NCBI GenBank assembly: GCA_017550145.1
Contig: JAFZQG010000012.1
Span: forward strand, 1-64,000
From: Erysipelotrichaceae bacterium
GTDB lineage: Bacteria; Bacillota_I; Bacilli_A; Erysipelotrichales; Erysipelotrichaceae
DNA: 64,000 nucleotides
Direction: 5' to 3'
Shown: positions 22,516 through 30,936 of the stretch, in pieces
How the letters are laid out: every line of letters starts with the position of its first letter
Position numbering within the stretch: position 1 is the first letter of the stretch
Made by a program: the position numbers and the translations under genes
Notes under the pieces: model-generated
Told to the model about the DNA's origin: nothing
The model's database searches: none
The model's input: the letters and a program-made list of their open reading frames with translations, nothing else

Positions 22516-23852
22516 TTAAGGTTGCGAAATTCGGCGGTTCAAGTCTGGCCGATGCGATACAGTTTGAAAAGGTCAAGAAAATCGTCAACAGTGATGATGA
22601 AAGAAAATTCATCGTGGTTTCAGCCTGCGGTAAAGCCAACGAGGAGGAACATAAAGTCACCGATCTGCTGTATCTTTGTGCCGCACATATGCAATACGGT
22701 GTATCTCCTGATTCTCTGTTTTCCTTAGTCGAAGAGAAATACCATAAGATCGTCAATGATCTTAATCTGAAATTAAATCTTGATGAAGAGTTTAATGAAA
22801 TCAGAAGTCATTTCTCCAAGGAGATAGATACCGATTACCTGGTCAGCAGAGGTGAGTATCTGACAGCCAAGATCCTGGCTGAATATATCGATGGTGAATT
22901 CATTGATGCGAAGGATTTCATATCTTTTATTCATAATGATGAAGTTGATATGGATTTAAGTCAGAAGAGATTCAGAGAACTGCTTAAGACGGATAAAAAA
23001 GTCGTAATTCCGGGTTTCTATGGAGTACTTCCTAACGGTAATATCAAAGTCATGTCCAGAGGCGGAAGCGATATAACCGGAGCGATTATCGCCAATCTTA
23101 TCGATGCGGGCATCTATGAAAACTGGACCGATGTTTCAGGCATTTATGTGGCCGATCCTCGGATCATTGAGAATTCACTGTCCTGTCCGCGTCTGACTTA
23201 CAGAGAACTCAGAGGCATGAGCTATATGGGTGCCAACGTCTTACATGATGATGCGATCTTCCCGGTCAGAGAAAAGAATATTCCGATCAATATCCGTAAC
23301 ACTAATAAACCGGAGAATAAGGGCACGATGATCATGGCTGACTGCAAGGAACTTGATGAAAAGGATCCGCCAAGAATCATTACAGGCATTACCGGTAAGC
23401 AGGGTTATACGATCATTACCTTAGTCAAGAATCACAGTTCAACACTGGTCGGTTTCCTGAGAGACCTTCTGGGCATTTTTGAAGAATACCGGGTTTCGAT
23501 CGAATCGGTTCCGATCACCGTCGATACTTTCTCGATCATCGTACAGTCCAAAGCCATATCCAATTATCTTTATGAGATCTTAGGAAAGATAAGAGAAAGA
23601 TTTGAACCTGATGAGATCAGAGTCGATGAGAATGTGGCCTTGATTGCGGTAGTGGGCAGAAGGATGCAGTCATTACCGGGCATTTCGGGAAGTCTCTTAT
23701 CGGAGTTCGGCCGGAATTCCGTGAATATTAAAGTAATTAATCAAAGCGCCGATGAACTGTCGATCGTCGTCGGTGTCGAGAATAAGGATTTTGAAAAAGC
23801 GATCCATTGCATCTATGACCGCTTCATTCTGGAAGAGGAGGAAACACTGTGA
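22512..23852 (+). CDS. lysC: Aspartate kinase
   Basis: 446 residues. The kinase domain begins KVAKFGGSSLAD and includes SRGGSDITGAI and ENWTDVSGIYVADPRI. The last 130 residues form tandem ACT domains (HSSTLVGFLRDLLGIFEEYRVSIESVP..., VALIAVVGRRMQSLPGISGSLLSEFGRNSVNIKVINQ) that normally bind lysine or threonine for feedback. It overlaps hom by 4 bp (ATGA), so translation is coupled. It feeds the shared aspartyl-phosphate branch used by asd next door. Confidence 0.94.
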   Translation: MIKVAKFGGSSLADAIQFEKVKKIVNSDDERKFIVVSACGKANEEEHKVTDLLYLCAAHMQYGVSPDSLFSLVEEKYHKIVNDLNLKLNLDEEFNEIRSHFSKEIDTDYLVSRGEYLTAKILAEYIDGEFIDAKDFISFIHNDEVDMDLSQKRFRELLKTDKKVVIPGFYGVLPNGNIKVMSRGGSDITGAIIANLIDAGIYENWTDVSGIYVADPRIIENSLSCPRLTYRELRGMSYMGANVLHDDAIFPVREKNIPINIRNTNKPENKGTMIMADCKELDEKDPPRIITGITGKQGYTIITLVKNHSSTLVGFLRDLLGIFEEYRVSIESVPITVDTFSIIVQSKAISNYLYEILGKIRERFEPDEIRVDENVALIAVVGRRMQSLPGISGSLLSEFGRNSVNIKVINQSADELSIVVGVENKDFEKAIHCIYDRFILEEEETL

Positions 23853-24838
23853 AAGTAGGAATACTCGGAGCTACCGGTGCGGTAGGAAGGGAAATGCTGA
23901 ATTCCCTGATCGAATATGATCTGCCGGTCGAAGAATTAAGACTCTTTGCGTCAAAAAGATCACTTGGTACAAAGCTTAAATTCAAAGATCAGGAAATAGA
24001 AGTCAGAGAAGCAGATGCGGAAGGTTTCAAAGGATTAGATTATGTTCTGGGCGCCGTATCAAATGAACTGTCAAAAGAAAACTGGCCGTTAATCAAAGAA
24101 GCCGGAGCTATCTATGTGGATAATTCCAGTGCATTCAGGCTGATGGATGATGTACCTCTGGTTGTGCCGGAGATCAATGGTGAAGATGCGCTTAAACATA
24201 AGGGGTTGATTGCCAATCCCAACTGTTCGACGATCATATCAATGATGGCTGTTGCGCCGATCAATCAGTTATCGAAAATCGATTATATGGTTGCGACGAC
24301 CTATCAGGCTGTATCCGGTGCCGGAAATAAAGGAATTGAAGCTCTGGAAAGAGAAGTTGAACAGTTAAGAAACAACGAAGAAATAACGCCTGATGTTTTC
24401 CCGAAACAGATTGCTTATAACTGTATCGCTCAGATCGGTTCCTATCTGGATAACGGATATACGACTGAAGAAATGAAGATGCAGAATGAGGGAAGAAAGA
24501 TCCTTCATCTGCCTGAACTGAAAGTTACCTGTACCTGTGTCAGAGTTCCAGTCTATCGTTCTCATTCGATCGCGGTAACGCTGGTAACGGAAAAGAAATT
24601 AGATTTAGATGAAGTCAAGGAAGCGATCAGACAGTTCCCACATCTGAAGCTTTATGAAGAAGGAGAACTTCCTACACCGCTTGAGGCTTCTGACCAGAAT
24701 GATGTCTATGTCGGAAGAATCAGAAGAGATCTGACTAATGAAAAAGGAATTACGCTCTGGTGCTGCGGTGATCAGATCAGAAAAGGCGCTGCCGCCAATG
24801 CGGTAGAAATAATCGATTATTTAGAGAAACATAAGTAA
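23849..24838 (+). CDS. asd: Aspartate-semialdehyde dehydrogenase
   Basis: 329 residues. N-terminal NADP loop GATGAVGREM, the catalytic cysteine in NPNCSTI (about residue 128), and a C-terminal dimerisation segment (QNDVYVGRIRRDLT...LWCCGDQIRKGAAANAV). It reduces aspartyl phosphate to the semialdehyde. Translation starts at GTG 23849 within the lysC stop overlap, after GAGGAGGAAA. Together hom-lysC-asd and thrC-thrB give the complete aspartate-to-threonine route. Confidence 0.95.
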   Translation: MKVGILGATGAVGREMLNSLIEYDLPVEELRLFASKRSLGTKLKFKDQEIEVREADAEGFKGLDYVLGAVSNELSKENWPLIKEAGAIYVDNSSAFRLMDDVPLVVPEINGEDALKHKGLIANPNCSTIISMMAVAPINQLSKIDYMVATTYQAVSGAGNKGIEALEREVEQLRNNEEITPDVFPKQIAYNCIAQIGSYLDNGYTTEEMKMQNEGRKILHLPELKVTCTCVRVPVYRSHSIAVTLVTEKKLDLDEVKEAIRQFPHLKLYEEGELPTPLEASDQNDVYVGRIRRDLTNEKGITLWCCGDQIRKGAAANAVEIIDYLEKHK

Positions 24839-24843
24839 GAAAA

Positions 24844-24875
24844 AGGGCCTTCGTAACTGAAGACCCTGATTTTCA
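24844..24875. terminator. Bidirectional terminator between asd and a nucleotidyltransferase gene
   Basis: AGGGCCTTC (24844-24852) and GAAGACCCT (24859-24867) form a 9-bp stem with one mismatch, with T residues on both outer sides. The two genes converge here. Confidence 0.7.
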
Positions 24876-24876
24876 T

Positions 24877-25788
24877 TTAGAATAACTGATCCGGATAAGT
24901 TCCGTCGTCCTTTAAGGACTGAATCTTGGCAACGACGGTCGGTTTATCTTCTTTGTATGTAACACCGAACCATGAATCGTTGGAGGTCAGGACTTTAACC
25001 TTGCATTTGCCTTCCTTAACCAGAATTCCCACATGGTTAGGTAAGAGTGCTTCATATTTGAGCGGATTGTTGGCGATGCCGCCAGGAAGTTCATTGGTGA
25101 AGATCTCATTGAACTTGGCAATAGCGCTAGGCATGAAGCCCCAGAAGTTCATGGAGACCGGAGAGCCCATTTCCATTGGTTTGTATTCACCGTCTTCTTC
25201 GTATAAGACACCGTCATGAGTGTCATTCCATTTGATGTTCATGACTTCCTTGATGCTGGTGAGATAACCCTCACCATCCTTCTGGCAGCAGCCTCTGGTA
25301 ACAGTACCGTTATCACTTAAAGTATTCTCAACCTTGTAGCCGACCATGCAGTAGGTATCATCGGAAATACCGTTATGGAAGAAGTCCATAATCTTTTCGA
25401 ACGCGTTTCTGCCATAGAAGTCATCGGCATTGCAGACGACAAACGGATCATCTTTTAAGATATTACGGCAGGAGAGTAAGGCGTGAGTTGTACCCCAAGG
25501 TTTTACTCTTTCTGCAGGTATCTCAACACCTTCAGGAATATCATTCAGATCCTGGAAGGCATATTCGACTTCGATATAAGGCCTGATTTTCTTGACCAGT
25601 GATTCCTCAAAAGCTTCCTGGTGTTCCTTTCTGATGATCAGTACGACTTTCTTGAAGCCTGTCTTGATGGCGTCAAAGATCGTAAATTCGATAATCGGTT
25701 CGTTATGGTTTCCGACACCGTCAATCTGTTTTAATCCGCCGTAACGGGAGCCCATTCCGGCTGCCAGAATTACAAGGGTTTCTTTCAT
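24877..25788 (-). CDS. Sugar-phosphate nucleotidyltransferase-like protein
   Basis: 303 residues with an N-terminal NTP-transferase signature (LVILAAGMGSRYGGLKQI) and the metal-binding VCNADDFYGR. Family members join a nucleoside monophosphate to a sugar phosphate or similar acceptor. The C-terminal half (SPVSMNFWGFMPSAIAKFNEIF, LTSNDSWFGVTYKEDKP) is of a type common in Firmicutes without a firm substrate. SD AGGAGG. No sugar-pathway neighbours, so the substrate cannot be inferred. Confidence 0.8.
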   Translation of the reverse strand: MKETLVILAAGMGSRYGGLKQIDGVGNHNEPIIEFTIFDAIKTGFKKVVLIIRKEHQEAFEESLVKKIRPYIEVEYAFQDLNDIPEGVEIPAERVKPWGTTHALLSCRNILKDDPFVVCNADDFYGRNAFEKIMDFFHNGISDDTYCMVGYKVENTLSDNGTVTRGCCQKDGEGYLTSIKEVMNIKWNDTHDGVLYEEDGEYKPMEMGSPVSMNFWGFMPSAIAKFNEIFTNELPGGIANNPLKYEALLPNHVGILVKEGKCKVKVLTSNDSWFGVTYKEDKPTVVAKIQSLKDDGTYPDQLF

Positions 25789-25857
25789 TATTGTTAAATC
25801 CTCCTATTTCGTATTTATTATATAATGAATTTGGGATCATAAGGAGAACTAACTATA

Positions 25858-27327
25858 ATGGAAAAATACGTCTTAGCAATCGACCAGGGTACGACCAGCA
25901 CCAGAGCCATCGTTTTTGACAAGGATCAGAAAGTCATCAAGGTAGCACAGAAAGAAATCACCAATTTCTTCCCGCAGCCGGGCTGGGTTGAACAGGATGC
26001 GAATGAGATCTGGCTTTCAACTTTAGCTGTAATCGCTCAGATTTTTGACGGCTATGAGATCAAACCGGAACAGATCGTTTCTGTCGGTATAACCAACCAG
26101 CGTGAAACAACAGTTGTCTGGGATAAGAAGACTGGTTTACCTGTTTATCACGCCATTGTCTGGCAGTCACGTCAGACTTCGGATATCGTCAATAAACTGA
26201 AGGAAGAAGGTCATGAGCCTTTCATCAAGGAAAAGACAGGATTGGTTTTAGACCCTTATTTCTCAGCTTCCAAGATCAAATGGATCAGAGATAATGTCAA
26301 AGGTGTCAAAGAAAATCCGGATCTTCTGTTCGGTACGATCGATACCTTCCTGTTATGGAAGTTTACCTGCGGTGAAGTTCATGCGACAGATGTGACCAAC
26401 GCTTCAAGAACTTTACTGTTCAATATTCATACATTGAACTGGGATAAGGAATTATTGGATCTGTTTGAGATTCCGGAAACGATGCTGCCGGAAATTAAGG
26501 ATACTTCGGGTGTCTTCGGTTATATCGATCCGCGTCATTTCTTCAATCAGAGTGTTCCTATCACCGCGATGGTCGGTGACCAGCAGGCTGCCTTATTCGG
26601 CGAATCATGTTTCGAAAAATCCAATGTCAAGAATACCTATGGTACAGGCGGCTTTATTCTGATCAATACCGGTGATGAGGCGATCATCTCCAAATATGGA
26701 TTATTATCTACTGTTGCCTGGAAGATCAAAGACGAAGTCAAATATGCCTTGGAGGGTTCGATCTTTGTTTCGGGTTCACTGATTCAGTGGTTAAGAGATG
26801 AAATGAAATTCTTCATGGAAGCCAAGGATTCCGAAGAACTCGCCAGATCAGTTAAAGATTCTGGTGGTGTAATCGTTGTACCGGCATTTACGGGCTTAGG
26901 TGCACCATACTGGAATGATAAATGCAAGGGTGCGATATTTGGCTTAACCCGCGGTACCAGCAGAGGCCATCTCGCCAGAGCCTGCATAGAGGCAATGGCT
27001 TATCAGTCCAAAGATCTGATCAAGGTCATGGAAGAGGATCTGCAGGAAAAGATCGGTTTCATTAAAGTCGATGGCGGAGCCAGTGTCAATAAACTGCTGG
27101 TTCAGTTCCAGTCTGATATTCTCGAGATCCCGGTAGTCAAACCGTTGGTTGCAGAATCTACTGCTTTAGGTGCCGCAAGATTATCCGGTCTGGCTGTCGA
27201 TTTCTATAAGAGTGAAGATTTCAAGGATGATGAAGTCGAACACTATGAACCGCAGATGGATCATGAAGAAGTTCAGAAACTCTACGGTAGATGGCAGGCA
27301 GCTGTTAAGGCCACTCAGGAGTTCTAG
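25858..27327 (+). CDS. glpK: Glycerol kinase
   Basis: 489 residues of the FGGY kinase family. It makes glycerol-3-phosphate from glycerol. Motifs: AIDQGTTSTRAIVFDK, GITNQRETTVVWDKKTG, VTNASRTLLFNI, GTGGFILINTG, and the FGGY signature GLGAPYWNDKCKGAIFGLTRGT. The His phosphorylated by HPr in many Firmicutes lies in a loop I would place near YIDPRHFF. SD AAGGAG; -10 TATAAT at 25821-25826. Followed without a gap by a flavoprotein gene. Confidence 0.95.
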   Translation: MEKYVLAIDQGTTSTRAIVFDKDQKVIKVAQKEITNFFPQPGWVEQDANEIWLSTLAVIAQIFDGYEIKPEQIVSVGITNQRETTVVWDKKTGLPVYHAIVWQSRQTSDIVNKLKEEGHEPFIKEKTGLVLDPYFSASKIKWIRDNVKGVKENPDLLFGTIDTFLLWKFTCGEVHATDVTNASRTLLFNIHTLNWDKELLDLFEIPETMLPEIKDTSGVFGYIDPRHFFNQSVPITAMVGDQQAALFGESCFEKSNVKNTYGTGGFILINTGDEAIISKYGLLSTVAWKIKDEVKYALEGSIFVSGSLIQWLRDEMKFFMEAKDSEELARSVKDSGGVIVVPAFTGLGAPYWNDKCKGAIFGLTRGTSRGHLARACIEAMAYQSKDLIKVMEEDLQEKIGFIKVDGGASVNKLLVQFQSDILEIPVVKPLVAESTALGAARLSGLAVDFYKSEDFKDDEVEHYEPQMDHEEVQKLYGRWQAAVKATQEF

Positions 27328-27954
27328 ATGAAAGTCCTTATCATCAACGGTTCTCCACATCCCAAAGGAACAACAGACAGAGCCTTAAAAGAAATAGAGA
27401 ATATTCTTCATGAAGAAGGGATCGATACGGAAAGAGTAGATGTTCCTTCAAATACTCCGTCCTGTGCAGCTTGCGGGTATTGTCACCAGACACATGAAGG
27501 CTGCATTAAAAAAGATATCGTCAACGACACCTATGAGAAGTTAAGAGAAAGTGACGGAATGATCGTCGGTTCCCCGGTTTATTATGCGGGCGCCAGCGGT
27601 TCACTTATCTCTTTCCTGGACAGACTCTTCTATTCCTTCCCTGATAAGAAAGATCTTCATCTGAAAGCAGCCGCTTCGATTGCCGCTTCAAGAAGGGCAG
27701 GCAATCTCGCTGCCAACGATGCGATCCAGAAGTTCTTCTCCATCAGCGGAATGACTATCATCACTTCAACGTATTGGAATGATCCGCACGGACTAGTTGC
27801 GCTAGATGCGGAAAAAGATGAAGAAGGTTTAAGGACCATGCGTAATCTTGCCAGAAATATGGCTTACTATCTCAAGATCAGAAAGCTGGCTGAAGAAAAC
27901 GGTATAAAGGAACCTGAAGTCGAAAAAGGAGATCCGACAAACTTTATAAGATAA
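27328..27954 (+). CDS. Flavodoxin-family iron-sulfur/NAD(P)H oxidoreductase
   Basis: 208 residues of the NADPH-dependent FMN reductase / iron-sulfur flavoprotein group. N-terminal FMN phosphate loop (INGSPHPKGTTDRAL), a cysteine cluster CAACGYCHQTHEGC near residue 47, and GSPVYYAGASGSL. Such proteins carry FMN and sometimes a 4Fe-4S cluster. It starts directly after the glpK stop, with AGGAG inside glpK, so the two are co-expressed. The electron acceptor is unknown. Confidence 0.82.
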   Translation: MKVLIINGSPHPKGTTDRALKEIENILHEEGIDTERVDVPSNTPSCAACGYCHQTHEGCIKKDIVNDTYEKLRESDGMIVGSPVYYAGASGSLISFLDRLFYSFPDKKDLHLKAAASIAASRRAGNLAANDAIQKFFSISGMTIITSTYWNDPHGLVALDAEKDEEGLRTMRNLARNMAYYLKIRKLAEENGIKEPEVEKGDPTNFIR

Positions 27955-27955
27955 G

Positions 27956-27982
27956 AAATCCGGGAAACTAATCCCGGATTTT
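27956..27982. terminator. Bidirectional terminator between flavoprotein and sirtuin genes
   Basis: AAATCCGGGA (27956-27965) pairs with TCCCGGATTT (27972-27981), loop AACTAA, a perfect 10-bp stem between convergent genes. On the minus strand it overlaps the end of the sirtuin coding sequence. Confidence 0.8.
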
Positions 27983-28681
27983 CAGTTGTTTGAAGGTATT
28001 TACCAGATCATCATGAATGACGATATCGCATTCACTGTCATAGGATGTCGCATCCCGGTTGACGATAGCCAGATTGTCTCCGCGGAAATATCTGATGAAT
28101 CCGGCTGCCGGATAGACAACCAATGAAGTACCGCATACAACCAGCAGGTCAGCAGAAGCTATCGCTCTGACGGCTCCGTTGATCACATCTTCATCTAGTC
28201 CTTCCTCATAAAGAACGACATCAGGTTTGATGATGCTTCCGCATTTATCGCATTTAGGTATGCCATCGGAATTGATGATGTAGTCTAAATCAAAAAACTT
28301 ATGACATCTGGTACAGTAGTTTCTTAGGACCGAACCATGTAACTCAAATACTTTCTTGGAACCGGCTGCCTGATGCAAACCGTCGATATTCTGGGTTACG
28401 ACTGAGACATCCTTATAATCCTGCAGTTTAGCTATAAATTCATGAGCGTAATTAGGCTTGGCCTCAGGATATAACATCTTTTCCTTATAAAATTCAAAGA
28501 AATCTTCCGGATAGTATTCAAAGAAAGTGTGTGAAAGCATTTCTTCGGCACGATAGGTATTTTTGTATAAGCCTGTCGCGGAACGGAAATCAGGAATTCC
28601 GGAAGCGGTAGACATTCCGGCACCGGAAAAGAAAACGATCTTATTGGCACTATCAATGGCATTTTGAAGTTTGTTTATCAT
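27968..28681 (-). CDS. NAD-dependent protein deacylase (sirtuin)
   Basis: 237 residues of the Sir2/CobB family. It removes acyl groups from lysines using NAD+. Motifs: FSGAGMSTASGIPDFRS, TQNIDGLHQAAGS, catalytic His in ELHGS, and a four-Cys zinc site (CTRC and CDKC). The C-terminal VVCGTSLVVYPA binds NAD. There is no SD; TAAAAT (28688-28693) lies exactly 6 bases before the ATG, so a leaderless mRNA is likely. Its promoter overlaps the divergent FMN riboswitch promoter. Confidence 0.92.
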   Translation of the reverse strand: MINKLQNAIDSANKIVFFSGAGMSTASGIPDFRSATGLYKNTYRAEEMLSHTFFEYYPEDFFEFYKEKMLYPEAKPNYAHEFIAKLQDYKDVSVVTQNIDGLHQAAGSKKVFELHGSVLRNYCTRCHKFFDLDYIINSDGIPKCDKCGSIIKPDVVLYEEGLDEDVINGAVRAIASADLLVVCGTSLVVYPAAGFIRYFRGDNLAIVNRDATSYDSECDIVIHDDLVNTFKQLKIRD

Positions 28682-28684
28682 GAC

Positions 28685-28713
28685 TTTATTTTACACCAAA
28701 ACAGTGTTATATT
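28685..28713 (+). promoter_or_regulatory. Promoter of the FMN-riboswitch/ribU transcript
   Basis: TTTATT (28685-28690) and TATATT (28708-28713) are 17 bp apart, with an extended TGT before the -10. The opposite strand of the same bases carries the sirtuin -10, so the two promoters overlap back to back. Confidence 0.55.
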
Positions 28714-28725
28714 CTTGGTATAGAA

Positions 28726-28826
28726 CATCAGGGTGGAGCGCAATTCTCCAACCGGCGGTATACCCCGCGAGCGAAGGCAGAACCTGTGGGATTCAGGTGG
28801 CGACTGTACAGTCAGGATGAGAGAGG
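28726..28826 (+). ncRNA. FMN riboswitch (RFN element)
   Basis: The conserved RFN core is readable: CATCAGGGTGGAG, CTCCAACCGGCGGTA, CCCGCGAGC, GAACCTGTGGGATTCAGGTGG, CGACTGTACAGTC and the closing GGATGAGAGAGG. It senses flavin mononucleotide and lies directly before a riboflavin transporter gene. The 3' strand holds the GAGAGAGG purine tract that would be the SD of ribU. There is no clear terminator between it and the gene. Translational control is therefore likely. Confidence 0.93.
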
Positions 28827-28836
28827 TTTTTTTATT

Positions 28837-29427
28837 TTGAACAAATATCTGACAGTTAAAAACATCAGCAGTATCGCCGTTTTAGGCGCTTTAGGTGCCG
28901 TATTGATGCTGTTTGATTTTCCGATCGCGATCGCTCCAAGTTTCTATAAGGTAGATCTCGGCGATCTGCCTTGTCTGATCGGTGCTTTTGCCTTGGGACC
29001 TGTTCCGGCATTATTCATTCAGATCGTCAAGATCATCGTTAAACTGCTGTTTAAACCGACTTCGACGGCTTTTGTGGGTGAAATTGCGGCTTTTCTGTTC
29101 TCCAGTGTTTACTGTGTGACGGCTGCATTCATTTACCAGAAGAACAAGAACCGCAATTCTGCGATAAAAGCGATGGCAGTTGCGTCTGTCGTGATGGCAA
29201 TATTTGCTACTATCGGTAACTATCTGTTTATCATACCGGCATATGTGAATATGTATCATATTCCTCTAGAAGCAATCATCGGTATGGGTTCGGTAATCTT
29301 TCCGATCATAAGCGATAAATTCACTTTTGTACTGTGTTGCGTACTGCCGTTTAATCTGATTAAAGCGCTTATCGTCGATGTACTGACGTTTATTCTCTAC
29401 AAGCGTATTTCACCGCTCCTGAAATGA
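28837..29427 (+). CDS. ribU: Riboflavin ECF transporter S component
   Basis: About 196 residues with five or six hydrophobic segments; a membrane S-component that binds riboflavin and works with a shared ECF energising module, not encoded in this window. The N-terminal segment (LGALGAVLMLFDFPIAIAPSFYKVDLGDLPCLIGAFALGP) is typical of RibU/ECF S proteins. The likely start is TTG 28837; earlier in-frame starts fall inside the FMN riboswitch. The riboswitch makes riboflavin the substrate. Confidence 0.88.
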   Translation: MNKYLTVKNISSIAVLGALGAVLMLFDFPIAIAPSFYKVDLGDLPCLIGAFALGPVPALFIQIVKIIVKLLFKPTSTAFVGEIAAFLFSSVYCVTAAFIYQKNKNRNSAIKAMAVASVVMAIFATIGNYLFIIPAYVNMYHIPLEAIIGMGSVIFPIISDKFTFVLCCVLPFNLIKALIVDVLTFILYKRISPLLK

Positions 29428-29429
29428 GC

Positions 29430-29458
29430 AAAACGCCTTTAAAATAAGGGCGTTTTTA
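29430..29458 (+). terminator. Intrinsic terminator after ribU
   Basis: AAAACGCCTTT (29430-29440) pairs with AAGGGCGTTTT (29446-29456), one G-T pair, loop AAAAT, followed by T residues. Confidence 0.85.
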
Positions 29459-29482
29459 TATTATGTGAAGATATGGTATTTA

Positions 29483-29511
29483 TTTATATTTGATTTTTAT
29501 TATGATATAAT
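29483..29511 (+). promoter_or_regulatory. Promoter of the PVE-rich protein/cmk/der operon
   Basis: TTTATA (29483-29488) and TATAAT (29506-29511) are 17 bp apart; the -10 is extended by TGA (29503-29505). The SD GGAGG lies at 29530-29534. Confidence 0.6.
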
Positions 29512-29541
29512 TTACAGGTACAAAAATTTGGAGGTTTTGTT

Positions 29542-30936
29542 ATGCCTAGATTAACAAGAACACAAAAATTCGCTGAGCTGAGAGAAAACCTCGCGAACGA
29601 TAAAGAGACATCTGTATCGACCGCGGATCTTTCAAGTTATGAAAATAGATTGAATAACATCACCGAATTGCTGACACCTGAACAGCCTAAGGTTCAGGCA
29701 CCGGTACAGAAACCGATGATTGAAGAAAAACCGATTCTGGATTTTGATAATGATCCTAAGTATCTCTGGACTGATTTTGTCGATACACCGATCGATCAGC
29801 TGGTTGATACTTTCCATACTGATGAAAACAGAAAACAGCAGGCTGGCGGTTTTGAGCCGCAGGTCAATCCTAATACAGTACCTCCAATTTCCACATATAA
29901 CAGAACACAGCAGGAACCGCTGATCAAGATGACTGATCCTCTTTCATCGATCAATGATGACCGCGTAGCCGATTTTGAAGACAGTATCGGAAGGATCGCT
30001 CCTTCTACCCAGAAGCCTCTGATCGAAACTCCGATCTATACTTCAACCATTCAGGAAGCTCCGCTCATTGAAGAACCTGTTGTTCAGACTCCGGTCAACA
30101 ATGATCAGATCTTCGATACTCCGGTATACGAAGCTCCTAAGGCTCCGGTATACGAAGTACCGGTACAGCCTAAGGTCGAAACCCCAGTTTACCAGAAACC
30201 TGTAGAGGCTCCTGTCTACGAAGCTCCTAAGGCTCCGGTAGTTGAAACACCTACACCGGCTCCGGTACAGGAGAAACCGGCTGTTGAACCGGCAGATAAT
30301 CATGCGGCTGATCACAGCAATGATTATGTCAACAGCTATATGAGAGATATGATCGACGAAGTCGGTCAGTACAATAAGATGAATGGTCAGGAGACCATCG
30401 GTCAGCTGACCAACGATATGGTTAATCAGATCAGAAACCACGATGAAGCCAAGGACATTCAGGAAGAATTCGTGGAAGTTCCGGTTGAGATGGAAGAAGT
30501 TACAGATGATGAATTCTCCAATACCGTCTCTATGGAAATAAACAAGATCATGGATGAGATCTCTACCGATGCCAACCGCGTTGAAGAAACAGTAGAACCT
30601 GTCATCCAGCCTGAACCAGTCAAGGAACCGGTTATCGAAACTCCGGTCGTTGAGGAACATCCTGTTCTGGCCAAAGCTCTGGAAGAAGAAAAAGACGAGA
30701 ATGTCGTTGAAATCAAAAATTTAAAGGATCTTGAAGTCGAACCGCAGAGAGATACCATGTCCAATACGATTCCGTTTGTCGTAACAACAGGCGAAGAAGA
30801 AGTAATCGAAGATGACGATGATGAAGAAGGATCCAACACGATCCTCAATATCATCCTGATCGTGCTGATTATCGTCTTACTGGCTGTCTTGGGTCTGATC
30901 GTCTTCTATATCCTCAAGACTAAAGGTATTATCTGA
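29542..30936 (+). CDS. Pro/Val/Glu-rich disordered protein with C-terminal membrane anchor
   Basis: 464 residues, not recognised. The N-terminus is basic (MPRLTRTQKFAELRENL), then a possible short conserved motif (PKYLWTDFVDTPIDQLVDTF, about 72-91). A long low-complexity stretch with repeated TPVYEAPKAPVYE-like units follows (about 165-290), then a predicted helical acidic part. An acidic run EVIEDDDDEEG precedes a single membrane helix (about 433-458), ending in KTKGII. No signal peptide, so it is probably tail-anchored with the bulk in the cytoplasm. It overlaps cmk by one base. A scaffold role is conceivable but unproven. Confidence 0.75.
   Translation: MPRLTRTQKFAELRENLANDKETSVSTADLSSYENRLNNITELLTPEQPKVQAPVQKPMIEEKPILDFDNDPKYLWTDFVDTPIDQLVDTFHTDENRKQQAGGFEPQVNPNTVPPISTYNRTQQEPLIKMTDPLSSINDDRVADFEDSIGRIAPSTQKPLIETPIYTSTIQEAPLIEEPVVQTPVNNDQIFDTPVYEAPKAPVYEVPVQPKVETPVYQKPVEAPVYEAPKAPVVETPTPAPVQEKPAVEPADNHAADHSNDYVNSYMRDMIDEVGQYNKMNGQETIGQLTNDMVNQIRNHDEAKDIQEEFVEVPVEMEEVTDDEFSNTVSMEINKIMDEISTDANRVEETVEPVIQPEPVKEPVIETPVVEEHPVLAKALEEEKDENVVEIKNLKDLEVEPQRDTMSNTIPFVVTTGEEEVIEDDDDEEGSNTILNIILIVLIIVLLAVLGLIVFYILKTKGII

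Noticed and set aside
29990-30290. Possible CRISPR-like or satellite repeat
   Set aside because: The repeats are short coding units (PVYEAPKAP) of unequal spacing within an open frame, not a spacer-repeat array.
29600-30660. Long minus-strand frames opposite the PVE-repeat gene
   Set aside because: The 205-residue minus frame is a by-product of the repeated GAA/CCG-type codons on the plus strand; it lacks SD and family features.
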